Source: Trichuris trichiura
Taxonomy: Eukaryota > Nematoda > Enoplea > Trichinellida > Trichuridae
Reading direction: 5' to 3'
NCBI GenBank assembly: GCA_037903355.1
Contig: JBAJFE010000026.1
Coordinates: 3,286,001 to 3,350,000 of the forward strand
DNA: 64,000 bases
The position numbers and the translations under genes were made by a program. Shown here one piece after another: positions 1 through 13,511 of this stretch (the stretch's first letter is position 1; each line of letters opens with the position of its first letter). The notes beneath the pieces are model-generated. The model was given only the letters and a program-made list of their open reading frames with translations. It made no database searches and was not told the DNA's origin.

Positions 1-3000
1 GTATTTAGTGTAACCATTCCATTGACTTTTGCTATCTGTCAGCTGTTTCGGTTCAATCACACCTTGAAGATAAGATTGCTTCTGTTGTGCGAATTCCATC
101 GAGAACTCAAATTCTTTTAAGAAATTCAGTTGAAAATTTATTTTTGTGAATCAGCGGAACTTGAATCATTGAGATGTTTTTCCTGAATGTTTGTCCATTA
201 AGCTATCGAAAAGGTCGCTTTTCATCCAAAAAAATCCTTCGTAAAAGATCACTGTTCGGAGCCAGGTTAGTCGTTTACAAGACAGCAGTTTGTGGAGCGA
301 ATGTTTGTCCAAGACTCGTTCACTGCGACGCTACTGCTTTGTTGATATTAGAGTTAAGCTTTATGTAGAAGGCCCCCTTTCTCTGCCGAACGCTGACGTA
401 ATATTCTTAGCCGACAGAAGTGATACTTAGCACTGATGAATTTAGTTGCGGCACTCATAAGCGTAACAGCAAAAAAACAACATTGTCAGATCTGGAAAGC
501 ACCTAGAAAAAGCAGCTTCTCTACTTTGGGCCCTATGCCAGTTAGCCAGAGTCAGGTCGCTCTAAATTACGATTTTCTGTTTAATTCTCTTCTTTGTTAT
601 CACGTTCGCAACGACACTACACCCTCAAATAAGTACAAAAAAGGAAATAAAATAGGTAGCTTTCCTATTGCAGACTGTGTAAGCATGGAATATCACGTTG
701 CAACCAGAAAGTCCTACATCCATGCCTAAATTTTAACTTGAGCTTCTCATTGGCCTGCAGCTCTACCAGCATTTCCTGGCATTGTAGTTCTGCATTCTAA
801 AATCCTGGGAGAGAGTCTGTGGTCCAACCTAGGACGTCGAAGGGAAGGGTATTACCAGCCACTGAAGGCAAAGTAGAAATAGCAGCAAGAAGCGCTAGTT
901 TATCCTTTCAAATCAAATAAGAATCCATGTTGGCAAACGAAGCTGACCAGTGACAATCAACTTGTTCTTTCCGGCGCAGAGACGTTTTGAAGAGCATTAC
1001 CAACGTCTGCGTAAGCATAGCTTTTCTCTGCAGAACAGGCCTTGCCATGCATACTCAGCGGTAAGCTACAGCAAAGAGAACCTATCTGCGCTCTGCGACA
1101 ACCTTTCGCTTTGGCAGCGTCTGTAAATCAGAGCAGACGAAATGTGCGTTCTCCAAAAAAATCAAAAAGAACGCGGCACGTTACTTGTCCTGGCAATGCA
1201 ATACTGCCGCTGTTTGCGTTTCTTGCCTTTGTCTGGGCGCCAGCAGCGTTAGATACGCATTTTGCGCAGCAGAACTACTCGGCGTCCCTTCAGCTCTCGC
1301 TGGGTGGTACCGCCTCTTAGGCTACTAACCTCACCCAATTTCCCCTTTGCGCTCCAAGGCCTCTTAGGGCTTCCCAGCGCCCGCAGAAGCGCTACCACTC
1401 CCTTTCCCGGGAAAATACAGGCCTGCCAATCCACTACCAAAGTGTTTCTGCACTGAGGACGGGAATACGAGCTTTTCGCTAGTTTAAATTTACCTTTATG
1501 GGTCGCAATTCCGTACACCATTACGAAATCCATGTAATGAAATAATATGGCAAAAGATCAGAGACTTCCAGGTCCCTTTTTCAGTTAAATGGATTGAATG
1601 TAGTCGTCGAAATAAGCGACAGCATGCCATTTTATTGTTTATTTCGACAATAAGTTCCGAAAGTTCAGATTCCCTTCCCATTTTATTGCGTTATACGATG
1701 TCATCGCTGCATTGACTTATTGTCGTTTTTCTGTGTTAAATAGCCATACCTACGTATGATGGTTAAGTCTGTGGTGAACATGTGCGAACTTTCTTTTATT
1801 ATTTCCTGTGAAAGCCAGAGATGAATTATACTGTAAGAGGCGAAGTGTGCAGGCTAAGTGCAGAAAACCTCTATCTTGTGGAAGAACTTTAATTTTACGC
1901 GGAAAACCTAGGAACTGGTTACTCTGGATTCGCCGGGCCTGTAATGATATTGGCCTGCGTTTGACGCGCGGCGGTAATTTGTTCGCAGTAGTTGCGTAGT
2001 GGTCGTGCAAATCCAAACTGAACACGAAGAATAAATGTTAATAAAAACTGAAGTAGCGCTTACAGAATGTCTTGTACTGTAACTTCCTGCGTCATGTATT
2101 GAACACGTACGATTTTGCGACGGGTATTTACTCTGTTTGCTCCCGAAAGTTACGCTATTCTTTCTGTACACAGTCTCCAATAAATAGATCGCTGTTGAGT
2201 AAGGCCATTGTCAACGTATGCTAACTGTTTTTCCTGCCATGATCGTGTGACTATCGATGCACCTGTATTTGGTTTGTTGGGGGCCCTCTTGTTTGATCTG
2301 TTGCGCAGTTGACTTCTTGTTCCTTAAAACCGCTCAGCAACAGGTTTGCATGCCTTTATCTTGATAGCATTTCGGCATGGCTTCAATTTTTAAGCATTTC
2401 ATATTATCACCATTGAATTCAAGCATTTTATTAATGCTTGCTTTCGTAGAGTATTTTCTCCGTCTTTAGCGAGTGGCATGTCACAAATACGCTGTAGCAA
2501 TGCCCATGCGAAAGATGAATGATGACCGTGCATACTGTCTGACCTCTCGTTAGGTGAAGGCTAAGGAGTAGCACTAAGCGATATTTTCGTGCGTATGACT
2601 CACCTACCGGTCGACCTATTGCTATAGCTTTAAGATCAACGTGTACAACCGAAGCAATATCAATGGGATATCATTTAATTCTCAGAACGAACAAATATTT
2701 AACGAACGTTTCCCTTCTTTCCTTGTCAGGAATTATGAAGTGATTTCTTAGATTTTTAACTAGTTTTGGCAGAACTTGAATGGTGATTATATTATATAGT
2801 CATTAGCTTCCTTCCGTGGCAAAACATGGCAAGAATTACCTTTAAAAGTACACTTTTAGCCAAAGACCAGCGGAAAACAAATTTTCAAACACAGCCTTGA
2901 ATCGTAGCCATACGACAAGTTAGCTTAATAAGCATTTTGAAAATTTTCGATTTTTACTACATTTTCAATAATATATTTAGGTAGTTCATATAATGGCGAC

Positions 3001-4901
3001 CTAGGTTTTTCTGATCTTTTTCAACGCCATTTCTCGTCCATCTTTGATTCCATTCGCTAAACGCCTTTAAGAAAGGTTAGAAAGTTGAAGTCTAATTCTG
3101 TTAAGAGGCATCCAGTATTCAAGAACTGTGGGCTAGTTTTCAGGTAGAGTGAATCCTTGAGAAGTATCAATAAATGAGTGCATAAAACTTCAGTATAGGT
3201 ACAGCGCAGTTCAGTGCGATTGTTTTATCGGTTCTTGGGTAGGTGCATTTTGGACCTTGGAACAGAACCTTGGCTGCGTTTGAGAGCGCGGCTAACTCTG
3301 AAATATGAGAACCTACAGGGCATAAATTCTGAATATTGATAATGGCACAAGGACCTTGCAAGTAAATGGAATAAGCGATAGAGGCTTCTTTGAACGAAAC
3401 CCCGAGGATTAAGTTTGGGACATAGAAGTCTTTAACGTTAGGCAGATCGAGCGGAACGTTTCAACGTAAACAGGTGTTTGCCTCAAACCTTTTGATCTCA
3501 CCGTTTGGCTGCATTTCCTAAATCAGGCGTTGCTAAGGCGTAGGTTTGGTATCTGAAGGCTAAAACCCAACAACAGCCACGACAAAACATCTATTGTCTA
3601 TTGTTTAACTGCTTCTGAGCGCTGATTGCCCTCAGGTGCAAGTCAAGTGAAGTTTCATCAAATTCCGCGAGGTTAAAAGTGGCACTAATTCAAAGAGGCT
3701 TTGAGTTAATTAAGTTAAAATGTTTTCAAGTCAGAATGGCATTTGGTCAAGAAGAAAGGTTGTGACGTCCCCGGGTCAAAAGGCCAGCGCAGAACGTGGT
3801 AAAACGTAATAGATAAATGCAGATGCCTGAAGAAAGTTGAGATTGTATTAATATCAGGCAAGGTGCAGGTACATATTCTCCTTTGAAAATAGGAAAGTTG
3901 AATGGAAATCTTCGTTTATTGAATCCTTTGCGTTGGCATGTCGAGAAAGGATGGGTCAACGATTACGAACTAGACAGAGTGAGAAGAACTAGTCTAAGCG
4001 ACGCGATATTTCTGCTCTCTGCTTCACACCTACCGCTGTCAGGTGCATAAGATCATGTGAGCGCATTTGCACGCAGTGGCGATTGAGCAAAGATTGTTAA
4101 AGTGTTTCTGCACTCTTCGCCTTGGACGCTTCTTCTTGACCGTTGAGGACATTGTTGAGCAGTACCTGTCCAACTAATTCATCATTCCACCTCTACAAAA
4201 CACGTGCTGCTACTCGATAATGGTAACTGCTCATAAAGAGTAGGTCTGTGCAATGTGTTTTTAGCCGGAATGGACTCCTGCTAGGCTGATTTCTCAGACG
4301 ATAGCCGCAGATGGACTGCTGTTGTGGGGAGTCAAGCGGAAAACTTGCCTCGTCGGTAGGGGGTGTCATCCGGCGACGTGTAGAGCGGCACTGTGTATGC
4401 ATTACTTGTGAAATGCAAAGGAGAGAGACTCCCGCGCGGAAAGTTTCTCCTGTTCCTCACAGTTAGCTTACGGCTAAGCCTAAACCAAAATGAAGAACGA
4501 TTACGCAATTTCTCAATGCTGTAGAGTTGCTGCAACTACGATGTGTCTCTCGTTGACATCACTGACGATGGCACTGCCGCGAGACGTACATAGGTCGCAG
4601 CGTTGACGCATTTCTTGTCGTTTGCACCTCGTTAACAGGCTAAGTGCGCCTAATCACAAACTCTGTTTTTTTACATAGTCAAAACACGTTAGGTCGCGTA
4701 ATATTGTTTTATTGATTTATGAAAAGTTATGGGTCTTGTCTTTTATGCTTGTAAACAAGTAAACAATACCAGTTCATAATGACGCAAAAGTCAATCCTGC
4801 CAGTCTGACTGACTGTTCGATTCTGCAGAGCTTAGGTAAAGACGACATAGCAGCGTTAGTTTGCTCAGTCAGAAGCGATTTCAGTCTTTGGTTTCAGCTT
4901 T
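1..4901. other. Gene-free repeat-poor stretch
   Basis: I see no host gene, RNA gene or clear transposon here. Open frames are all under 100 codons on both strands, overlap one another, and none resembles a known domain. A short CTAAGCCTAAACC run near 4473 is reminiscent of the telomere-like motif found elsewhere in the window. The stretch may be intergenic or very long intron of a gene outside the window. Confidence 0.5.
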
Positions 4902-5688
4902 GCATAGATCATCGTTTCTCAACCTTTTTTGCCCCAGGGCCCCCAGATGACCCCCTTGTCTGTTAGTGCCCACAGCTTTCTTGCTTTGGCCGCTCCTGTC
5001 GCGCAGCCTAGAGTCCGCGTGAATAATGGAAAAGGACCACTATAAATGCTGTTTGTTCAGCGCATACCAGGGAGGAAGAAATGGAAGGGTACGCTTCTAT
5101 GAGTCGGCGCCTTTATGAGTCGAGGGAAAAAGTGGGGAATGTGCGACGGAAAAGCCGTACGTACGGGAATACCGGCTGCTATTGTGTTACGAACGGTCGG
5201 ATGGAATGAGTTGTTCTGAAGTTCCGTTCGCGAAAACTGAAGGGCACGGCGCTTGTTTGCACCGCACGAGAAGGAATAGAACAACAAGTTTTTATGGGTT
5301 GATAGAAGGATGTGCAGATGGAACACATTTCTGCGAACTGCTCCCTACCGAAAGGCTAAGGGCTTTTTAGAAGCATGCCATGCACAGAGACTTTTTAGAA
5401 GCATACCGGGCACGACGAAATGTAAAAGCATGTTTTTCATTGGCTCCTAGAGAAGAAAGATAACGTCAACGCGTCCTGACTTTGCAATGGAACATTTTCC
5501 GTTGGGCTGTCAACGCCTTCCCGTTAGTGACAAATAGGCCCACCGTATTATTTTCCTACGCTACTTATTACCACCGAACTGTTGATTGGGACAATCTCCT
5601 GCCGCATTATCCTCCAGGGCTCCCCTAAAATCTCCCAGGGCTTCCCAGGGGAGCCCCAGGGCCCACGTTGAGAAACACTGGCATAGAT
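4902..5688. mobile_element. hAT-type non-autonomous element with perfect 8-bp TSD
   Basis: The 771-bp body (4910-5680) is flanked by a perfect 8-bp duplication GCATAGAT at 4902-4909 and 5681-5688. The ends form a terminal inverted repeat: CATCGTTTCTCAAC on the left and GTTGAGAAACACTG on the right, 12 of 14 positions matching after complementing. An 8-bp duplication and CAGTG-type ends are the signature of the hAT superfamily. The inside has GC-rich CCCAGGGCCCC-like patches near both ends but no transposase, so it would depend on a transposase made elsewhere. The perfect duplication suggests a fairly recent insertion. Confidence 0.85.
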
Positions 5689-8600
5689 GCTTCTTGTCCA
5701 GCAAGAGGAGCACGCCGCGGGATGTTCCTCAGTACAGCCGTACAATGCCTAAGCTTGAGACTGAACTGGAGAACATTGTCAGTTGGCTGTTTCTCAGAAC
5801 GGAGTTAACTAGGTAGGTGTCCTCCATTTTTGGTTAAGCATAGGAAGCACGGATGTATCCTGTCAAACAGAAAATACTTGCCCCGCCATACCGGTCAATA
5901 TACCTGTACGCTTCCTAAACCTAAACCAAAAATAGCGAAAATTGCTGCCTGCGCAAAATGATACTGCTAAAGTCGTATTCTTTAAGTCGCGTAATTGACT
6001 CCGGCAGCTAGCCAAACTGCTGTGGTCTTCGCTTATGTCATCTTGAACCAGGGTCGTTTGCTTGTTATCAGGTGCAAGAGAAGCAAGACCACGAAGATTT
6101 TTGTCAATCAGTAAAAGGAATATAACATGATCTGGCCTTGTCCGAAGACAAGGCGGTTATGAAAACCCCATTAACCACACTATTTTGAAATTTAAAGCTT
6201 TAATTTACGAACTGATGCTTTGCTGTCTGTGCAGTAACAAGAAATGTGGGCGCATCAACAATTCGTTATAAACTACTGTTAATTCGAAGGTGTTCTCACG
6301 GCTGCAAACCCTGTTATGAGTGTTGCTTTAGCACTGACGTGTACTCTGCCTTACCAAAGAACTGCCATGTACCCTCTGAAAAACATTTTTGATTAGAAGC
6401 AAATCACTCATGCGCCAGTTCTTTCACTGCTTGGTCTGGTGGCCGCTTAAGGTTTTTTGAAAAGGTAGAACAGGTGGTAGGCTGAAGTAGCAAAAGTAGG
6501 ACTATATCGAGAATGAAGCAGTGTCTCTGACTTCAGTTTGACAGCGATTTTAGCAGTGTAAACGCCAGCATAGGAGCGGCATTTTCATGCGATAACAAAT
6601 TGCTTTTTGACAGTACACGTAATCCTCATCGTCGTTTGCTTCAAATTTGTCGCTTCAGTTAGTTAATAATCATCTCGTTATGGCACCACTGCTTATTGTT
6701 TAGGCATTATAAATAATGTCCGAGCACTTAGCGTTGTTATTCCTGGAAAGAAATAAGAGCCGATTTACTTTTTAACTTTTTCTTGGCGGTCCGTTCAAGA
6801 TGCTTCCGTTCTATACTCAGATTTTTAGTCTGCAGCACGAGATGGTAGATCCGCTTTTCGTCATCAGTTATGGTTCTACCCAGAGAAGCGTCACTTTTAC
6901 CATATCAATCCTGATCTTCAGACTACAGAGAAACGGCTCAGGGATCGCTACTTTTTTCATACAAACAGGAAGGAGAGCGAACACGTTTATTTTAACAGCA
7001 GGGACAAGGAGAAGGACTGAGGAACTCCAGACTTAGCGAACGGGGGTAAGGAAGCCACCTTGCAAAAGAACGGGGCGAAACGTCAGTACTGCGAAGGGGA
7101 TCTCGAATGTTCTTCCAGAAACCTTTTACTGGGTAAGCAGGTTGTTCCTATTTCATATTCCTGGACTACCAAACTCCTAAATCTGAAAATAGCGAAATAA
7201 TGACTCAGTGAAAGTCGCGAAGAATGCTCTTTATAGAGGGGCTTTGTGCAGTTTCAAAAAATTTATTTCAGTCTGCTTTGAGTTCCATTTTCTAACGTGG
7301 AAAGTCCATGAAGGTTCTTGAACATCAGAGATGCTGAATGCTTTTAAACACAGAATAGGTTTCAAACAGCGTAAGGTGGGCATGCCGAATGGTCCAAAAT
7401 TCAAAATAGTCTATACATTAAAAGGACCGAAATTTTCAAATAAACCGAAATTCTGAATGGATCATATCTTCTAACGGACAGAAATTCCTAAACGCTAAAA
7501 TTCTGAATCAGCTGCAGCTGGAAAACCGCTACAGGACAACCGCCAAAATAGGATTTCACCCACGCGAAGATCGTGACACTCAGGGCTGTAACCACAGTTT
7601 CTGATGGCTCACGAATTTATGAGTTCAGTATTTTGAAATTTGACATTTTGAGCTGCACTGAGCAGGCATACCTTAGGATACGTGGAACGTGATAAGCACC
7701 TGTTACCAGAAGAATTAAAAGTAAGGTTTATATCCATAGTTTCACTTTCCTTGAGAAACTGTGATACTCAAAATCAACCACACAGTTCGTTGAATATACT
7801 AGTAATAGCTTTGCGTTCATAAGTATAATCAAACTTGCTGCATTGTTCATTTTCAACTGGCTGTGCTCCTGTTCAAATGCACGCCTTCAAACTTGTAGTC
7901 AACCATAATGAACAATGTGTTCGGACGTGACGGAAACGACACGGATCAGTAACTTCTCCGAAGTACTTGTTCCTATCTAATATCTGAAAAGTTTGTAGGG
8001 AATCTTTGAAGATTGACAATCCACCCTTTCGTTCAGAAAATATACGTTCAGGTTAATCTATTTTGTAAACACTAACAAGTAGCTTTAGCTAAACGTAATT
8101 CATTGGATAAAAAACGACGTTTTATCTTTCCGTTTTACCCAAGGTATCCTTTGACTGTGTTTGACTGATAGTTCCCTAACTCAACTGCCAGCCGCAGTGG
8201 TTTCAATTGTCCATAATTTACAATTTCCTCGCTTTTAATTCTCGTACCAGTTTCACCAGAATTGCCTAGCTGAAATTACCACTTGCATATGGCTGGGATG
8301 AATGCCGATGGGTGAGCTTGTAAGTACAACAAAGTTCCTTGCTGTTATTTCATTAAGAGTTCAGTCTTTATACATGCATGAAACTTTCATCCATTTGTGA
8401 TCTTTATCACCTCTTTATCCCTTTTTGTTCTGACAGTTCGCACGTCTCTTGTAGCTTGCCGTCTAATTGGCCGGCTAAGGTGTTAACTCTTGTCGAAACG
8501 ACCAGTTAGTTGCTGTATTCACCTCTTTCAGTTATTTACCAACGTTTTCTCAACGATTCTAAAATTGCTTAAACGCGCCGTTCAAGTGGCCAGTATTTCT

Positions 8601-9398
8601 TGAGGATCACTGGTCAGATGTAACTTTCCAGTTGTCATCTGCTGGCGATTGCATAACGCCGAGTTTGCACTTGGGACTGATTTGCCGGACTGAAAAATAG
8701 AATCCTCAAGTTTTTTCCTAATTAAATAGCATCGATTACAAAGGTTTCTTAGATGATTATGGTCAATCGTTTATTATTGCTCTGCTATTGTAGACAGATG
8801 TGTGGCTATCGACTTTAAGTAACTTTTCAAATTCAACATTGCTCTTGAATCATTTAATGACGAAACAGAAACCAGTTTTATTTCAAACGTGTGTGAGCAA
8901 CGAATGCTTGCTTTTCCGTTAAATATTGCTGTTTCATTTACTTCTATTTTTTTGCGACCTCATTAAACCTTGGTTTATGCCATCGTCAACTTCGGCTGAT
9001 TGCAGTTTTAGTTAATACATTTTGTCGTTTACTAACTGTGATGTTCCACCGTCAACAGTTGTTTGAAAGGTCGCATTCTCTGTACATCTGTTTTCCTGAA
9101 GGCTTTGTAAATCTCGGTTTGATTGATTGTCGTATCGTTTTTGATACAGTCGATTTCTGCCCTACTTGCCCCTCTGCCACTTGCTGTTTTCCAGTTTGAA
9201 GTTGTATTTTTCAGTTCTCGGTTCAAAGAGAGTGCGTCAAATGACCAAGACATACAATGATGCAGAAGCGGTTAGTCGACTGCTCCTTGACGTAAGTGAT
9301 CTTTTTACTAAATTCTAATATTGGCATTTTCAACGTCAAAGGGATGTTTCTTATTTTATGGAGTGCGTATTAATTTCAAAGTTTATTACGGAACCATG
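5689..9398. other. Gene-free stretch
   Basis: No recognisable gene. Around 7390-7510 a degenerate unit resembling CCGAAATTCTGAAT recurs several times with irregular spacing, which may be a decayed minisatellite. A CTAAACCTAAACC run lies near 5905. Otherwise I see only AT-rich unique-looking DNA with short frames. Confidence 0.45.
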
Positions 9399-9870
9399 CT
9401 CTTAAGCGGTGATTCTCACGGTTGGCCATGTACCCCACCGGTGTGCTTTTTTGAAGTCCAAGGGGGAGGGCAAATCGCCAAGGGAGCACTTTTGATCTGT
9501 GGGGCACATACCCCACCTGGGCCATAGTGTTAATGTGCAAAGGAAGGTGAGGTCCGCGGGTCAGATATTGTGCGTACTGGTTAAGAAAAAGTGGCATGCT
9601 GTTGCGGCCTGCAATTCTGACTGACTGGAAGGGAGGACCGGGGATAATCGGCTTGGAGGTAAGAACGTGAGTGTTCGACGTAGTATGTGGGAAACGCTTC
9701 CCCACATAACTTTGTGCAGCACCTACATTATGACATCTCGGTTACCCTTCCTCCCTTCCAGCTAGTCAGCACGCTCGAAAATGGCCAATCAGAATTGAGG
9801 GGCCCAAACGCTCGGAAACGTTCACAAGAGGGCGCTGGCGACCCTGACCTTAAGAAACACTGCTCTAACT
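9399..9870. mobile_element. hAT-like MITE, copy A
   Basis: The body at 9407-9862 (456 bp) is a diverged copy of the element at 11678-12129. The two match along their whole length, including an internal block with ATTCTGA-TGGC-TGGAAG. Ends are CGGTGATTCTCAC and AAGAAACACTG, matching the CAGTG-TTCTCA type of hAT ends. The flanking octamers CTCTTAAG and CTCTAACT match at 5 of 8 positions, so the duplication is eroded or the ends are slightly misplaced. No transposase is encoded. Confidence 0.7.
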
Positions 9871-11669
9871 GTATGAATGCAGAAGAACCTGGCTAGAGAG
9901 AGAACGTCTAGCTAAAACAAGACATAGTAATTATGAATCCATCGGAACTGTCAGTATATTCGCTTTCTCCCTTCTTCAAGGCGAGAAGTATATCGATACA
10001 ATAGCAAAGTGATGTTAAGCGACTTGATTGTTGCTCTTCTGGCCGGTCAGACCTTCCAGATTTTTTTCTATGTTCGGGGAATTTACGGATTAGAGTTCAG
10101 ATTTACGGATCGTACGGATTAGAAGCTACCTATGATTAAAACTGAATTAAAACAGACGGACGGGCATTTACCGCGTGGCGCTGTCTGCCGGCACAAAACT
10201 TTGTGCCGTAATTGTTTACATTTACTTATGCTTCGAGATAGCCAGTCTAAAGGAGGTAACTTGTGTGAAGGGATTAGATCATTTAAAAGTCAATTAGCTC
10301 AGGAAAAGAGGTCATCCTATATCTCATTATTTGAGAGTCAGTGTGTCCTGAAGTGCTCCATAAGCACTTTCTAAATTTTCACTAATTCATAGCTTTTCTC
10401 GGAAAAAAGGGATTGCTTGTGTAAGAAACGATGTTGAAATGCGCGTCTGTTGTGTGAAGTGCTGCATTTTCATAGGCGCTGCCTGTTGTTGTGATGCTAA
10501 TTTTACTCTTCAGTAACTTCAATTAATCTTTCAGTTGGCCAGCTGCAGGTGATGTGTCTGCTATGCATCAACGCTGACAGTTTTTCCTTTTGAAAACAGG
10601 ATTCATCGTAACAATACGCTGCTGTTTCATCTCTGCATCTTAATGGTGGTGCATCCCGTTTTTGCTGTTCAAGATGTCTAAAATCGCATAAAAATAGCCC
10701 TACCATAGTTGTATTGCTGGCGATAAATCTAGGAAGTTCTAAACGCTTTGAGGTATCTTATCGTTCGTGTTGTCTACTTTTCACGTACAAACGTTCAACC
10801 ATCAACCGGTTATGAATTGTTTTATGCGAATATAGGTAGGTACCTTCAATAGTAAAAATTGGGTAAATTGTCACTTTAGCACACAAATGGTTTTCGGTTC
10901 ACTTCTACTTTTTCTTTTTTTCATACCTTTCCAGCGATTCTGTCATTTCCAGTGGCTTCTAAAGTTTGCACGACTATTATTCAATTCAGCAAAACTGTTC
11001 TCTAGTATTCTGACTATCGGATTATTTTACTAGTAATGAATCCTGCCTTTACATTTCCTGACGATAACTATGCAGTTGGTAGACATTGACCAGCTGCGTT
11101 AAGTAGTCAACTGAAATTCTTTCAATTCTCTGATTTACCTTATTGGCCAATACAAGTCGTTTTTCCAAAAATATGAATTTTCATTTCATCTACGGTTATA
11201 CTAGTCAGTCACACAGTCATTCTCTTTCATTGGCTTTTGATAAACTTGGTCCAAATTTGGTCAACAAAAATGACTACCTGCTGACGTTCAAGTTAATTGA
11301 GTTCTTTTATGTTTTCTGTGAAAAAACCTGCTCTGTGGTGGTGTAGTTAAACGTTACTGCAGATTTGTTCATTGTAAGCAGCGATGATAAACCATTGCTA
11401 GCTGCTTACTTCACAGTTTTTCGGTTTTTGAAAAGCGTGAGTTTTTTCATTTTTGGCAACCCTGGCGAACGCAGGGGACAGATAATGAAATTTGTGGCTG
11501 CGCTTGTATAATGGTTTGACGGTACAGCTACAATGAATACCTCTGCACTGATGATCGATGCCTGTAAGTAAATCATATAAGGGCATTTATTCAACACTGT
11601 CATCCCATTACGACAGACCACTTAAACCGGCTTCTCAGACTGACGATTGCAATGCTGGTCTTTTCGAAA
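9871..11669. other. Gene-free stretch
   Basis: No gene or recognisable element is visible. Near 10082-10122 the hexamer TACGGATTAGA or close variants occur three times within 45 bp. Frames are short and show no domain similarity. Confidence 0.45.
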
Positions 11670-12137
11670 ATTTAGCTCAGTAATTCTCACTGGGGGGCCC
11701 TTTTGAAGTCCAGGGGACCCAAATCGCCGAGGTGGCCCCTTGGGGAGCTGTTTTCAGCTGTGAGGGGCACATGCTTCACCTGGGCGATCGTGTTGAAGTG
11801 GATAGGAGGGTATGGCCCACAGGTCAGGTATTGTGTCTCCTGCTGAAGAGAAAGCTGAATGCTGTTGCGCCCCCAATTCTGATTGGCTGGAAGCGAGGGC
11901 CGAGGGGGCAGCAGGCTCAGAGGTAAGGAAGTAAGTGTTCGACGCACTATCTGGGAAACGTTTTCCCCACAGAACTTTGTGCATCACCTACATTATGACG
12001 TCCCGGCTACCCTCCGTCCTCCCATCCAGCCAATCAGCGCGCTCGAAATCGACTAGTGAGAATTGGGGGCTCAAATGCTCGGAAACGTTCACAGGGGAGC
12101 CCTGGCGACCCTGATTTTGAGAAACACTGTTTTAGCA
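11670..12137. mobile_element. hAT-like MITE, copy B
   Basis: The body at 11678-12129 (452 bp) is a second copy of the element at 9407-9862. Its ends are CAGTAATTCTCA and TGAGAAACACTG, a 12-bp terminal inverted repeat with two mismatches. The flanking octamers ATTTAGCT and TTTTAGCA agree at 6 of 8 positions, as expected for an old hAT target duplication. It has no coding capacity. Two copies lying 2 kb apart suggest local transposition or preference. Confidence 0.75.
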
Positions 12138-12426
12138 GTTACTATGATTACTTTAATCGCTGTACATTGGTTATTTTTGCTCTTGTCAAGGCGTGGAACG
12201 CATGGGTAAAACTACGAAACTCCGCAGCAGTTTCCGTATTGCGTTTTTAATAGCCAATTTTACTGAGTTTGTATTATTCATTGGTTTTTATTGTTTTTAA
12301 TGTGGCATAGAGGTCTGGTTATATTATAACTTTTCGTAACGGTTAAAATTTGTTTATGTATACTAAACAAGAATGTAATTTTTGATGAAAACTGAACGGC
12401 TAATAGCAGGTGCCATGAGAAAAAGG

Positions 12427-12687
12427 GGTCTTTTCGGACCTTTTCCTTCCGGAAGTGGAAACGGCAACTTCAAAGGAGGTCACGTGGGGAAGGAACAATG
12501 GAACAATAGGTTTGCCGGCCATCTTCTCCTAACCTAGCCTAAGCGTAAGCCTAAACATTAGGTTTATGGGTCAATAACCTCCTGCATGTGCCACTGATGC
12601 TCCATTGTGCTCATCGTTCCACTTCGGCGCGTATTACCCGTTGATATTTCCGCCTGCATTTCCAGGGGGGAAAGGTCCAAAAAGATC
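12427..12687. mobile_element. Short copy of the long-TIR element family
   Basis: Terminal inverted repeats begin GGTCTTTTCGGACC on the left and, read on the other strand, GATCTTTTTGGACC on the right. They continue into the family block GGAAGT...CGGCAAC. Inside is the family's telomere-like core (CCTAGCCTAAGCGTAAGCC near 12532) followed by a TGCATGTGCCACTGATGC block. Full-length relatives are at 18363-19636 and 22221-23304, and a mini copy is at 30254-30465. No transposase is present; superfamily unassigned. Confidence 0.6.
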
Positions 12688-13120
12688 TGAAAAAGTTTTG
12701 TGCGAAGGCAAAGGTTACCGATTTTCAGCTAACCTACCTTACTTAAACGAAATTCATCGTTGCTGCTTTTGTGGTCTTAGGCTTAGAGTCGTTTTAACCG
12801 ACAAGAAAAAAATCTTTTTTAGTCCATTTTACTTGTTTATTTCAAGAATGGTTTCACTCCAGCCAAGGCTTAACAGCGGATTTTGCGATGAAATGTCTCT
12901 AAAAAAATGGCTACATCTTTTGCTTCCAAACGTCTCACTGAATAGATGGCCACGGATGAAAGAGTTGATAGCCATCGCGCTTCACATTATATACTGAAGT
13001 TGTAAAGCACAGTGGTAAAGGCGCAGCCTGATACCACCACGCAGAAATTAGCAGCGAAAGTAGAGGTCCATAACTAATCGGTCGATGGCAACCATGCGCA
13101 AATCAGCGAGGCGGAAAAGT
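12688..13120. other. Spacer without gene
   Basis: An open frame of 130 codons (12605-12997, plus) crosses from the preceding element into this stretch. It resembles no family and begins inside a repeat, so I do not call it a gene. Nothing else is visible. Confidence 0.4.
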
Positions 13121-13388
13121 AACCGAGTTTGGTTCCACGTGAAATTGAAAACTGGTGTCCTCCCTGATCCATTAGAGCTCGCGCCCACCAATGGTCATTC
13201 TTCCGCAGCCCTTGAAACATTTATGCGGGAGGTAGTACACCGTGATGAGTAATTTCTAAAAAATGGTTTTCTCTGGTTCTTGTACTTCCGCCACAACGGT
13301 TTTTAGTTAGGTAAATAACACTTCTTTTCTTCATAATGAATTATCTTTAATTTCGGAGTCCAAGTCCCGTCGAAAAAACGTTTATTTC

Positions 13389-13432
13389 TCCGGAGCTTTC
13401 GGGTCGAACGAGACCCGTCTTCAGCGGTTATA
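13389..13432 (-). ncRNA. Hammerhead ribozyme-like motif
   Basis: Read on the minus strand: CCG, then CTGAAGA, a stem II CGGGTC/GACCCG closing a short loop, then GAAAGCTC and CGG. CTGANGA and GAAA are the invariant hammerhead core strings. CCG and CGG would pair as stem I, with the predicted cut after GCTC. It is the left-arm partner of the copy at 13468-13511. Confidence 0.65.
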
Positions 13433-13467
13433 AGTTGAATGTGACATTGAAAGTGACTTTCAACTTA

Positions 13468-13511
13468 TAACCGCTGAAGACGGGTCTCGTTCGACCCGAA
13501 AGCTCCGGAGA
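13468..13511 (+). ncRNA. Hammerhead ribozyme-like motif
   Basis: Same motif as in the opposite arm of the palindrome: CCG-CTGAAGA, stem II CGGGTC/GACCCG with loop TCGTTC, GAAAGCTC, CGG. Stem III would be only the self-complementary AGCT, which cannot form a normal hairpin in one molecule but could pair between two units. That would make it a dimer-type hammerhead (inference). Confidence 0.7.
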
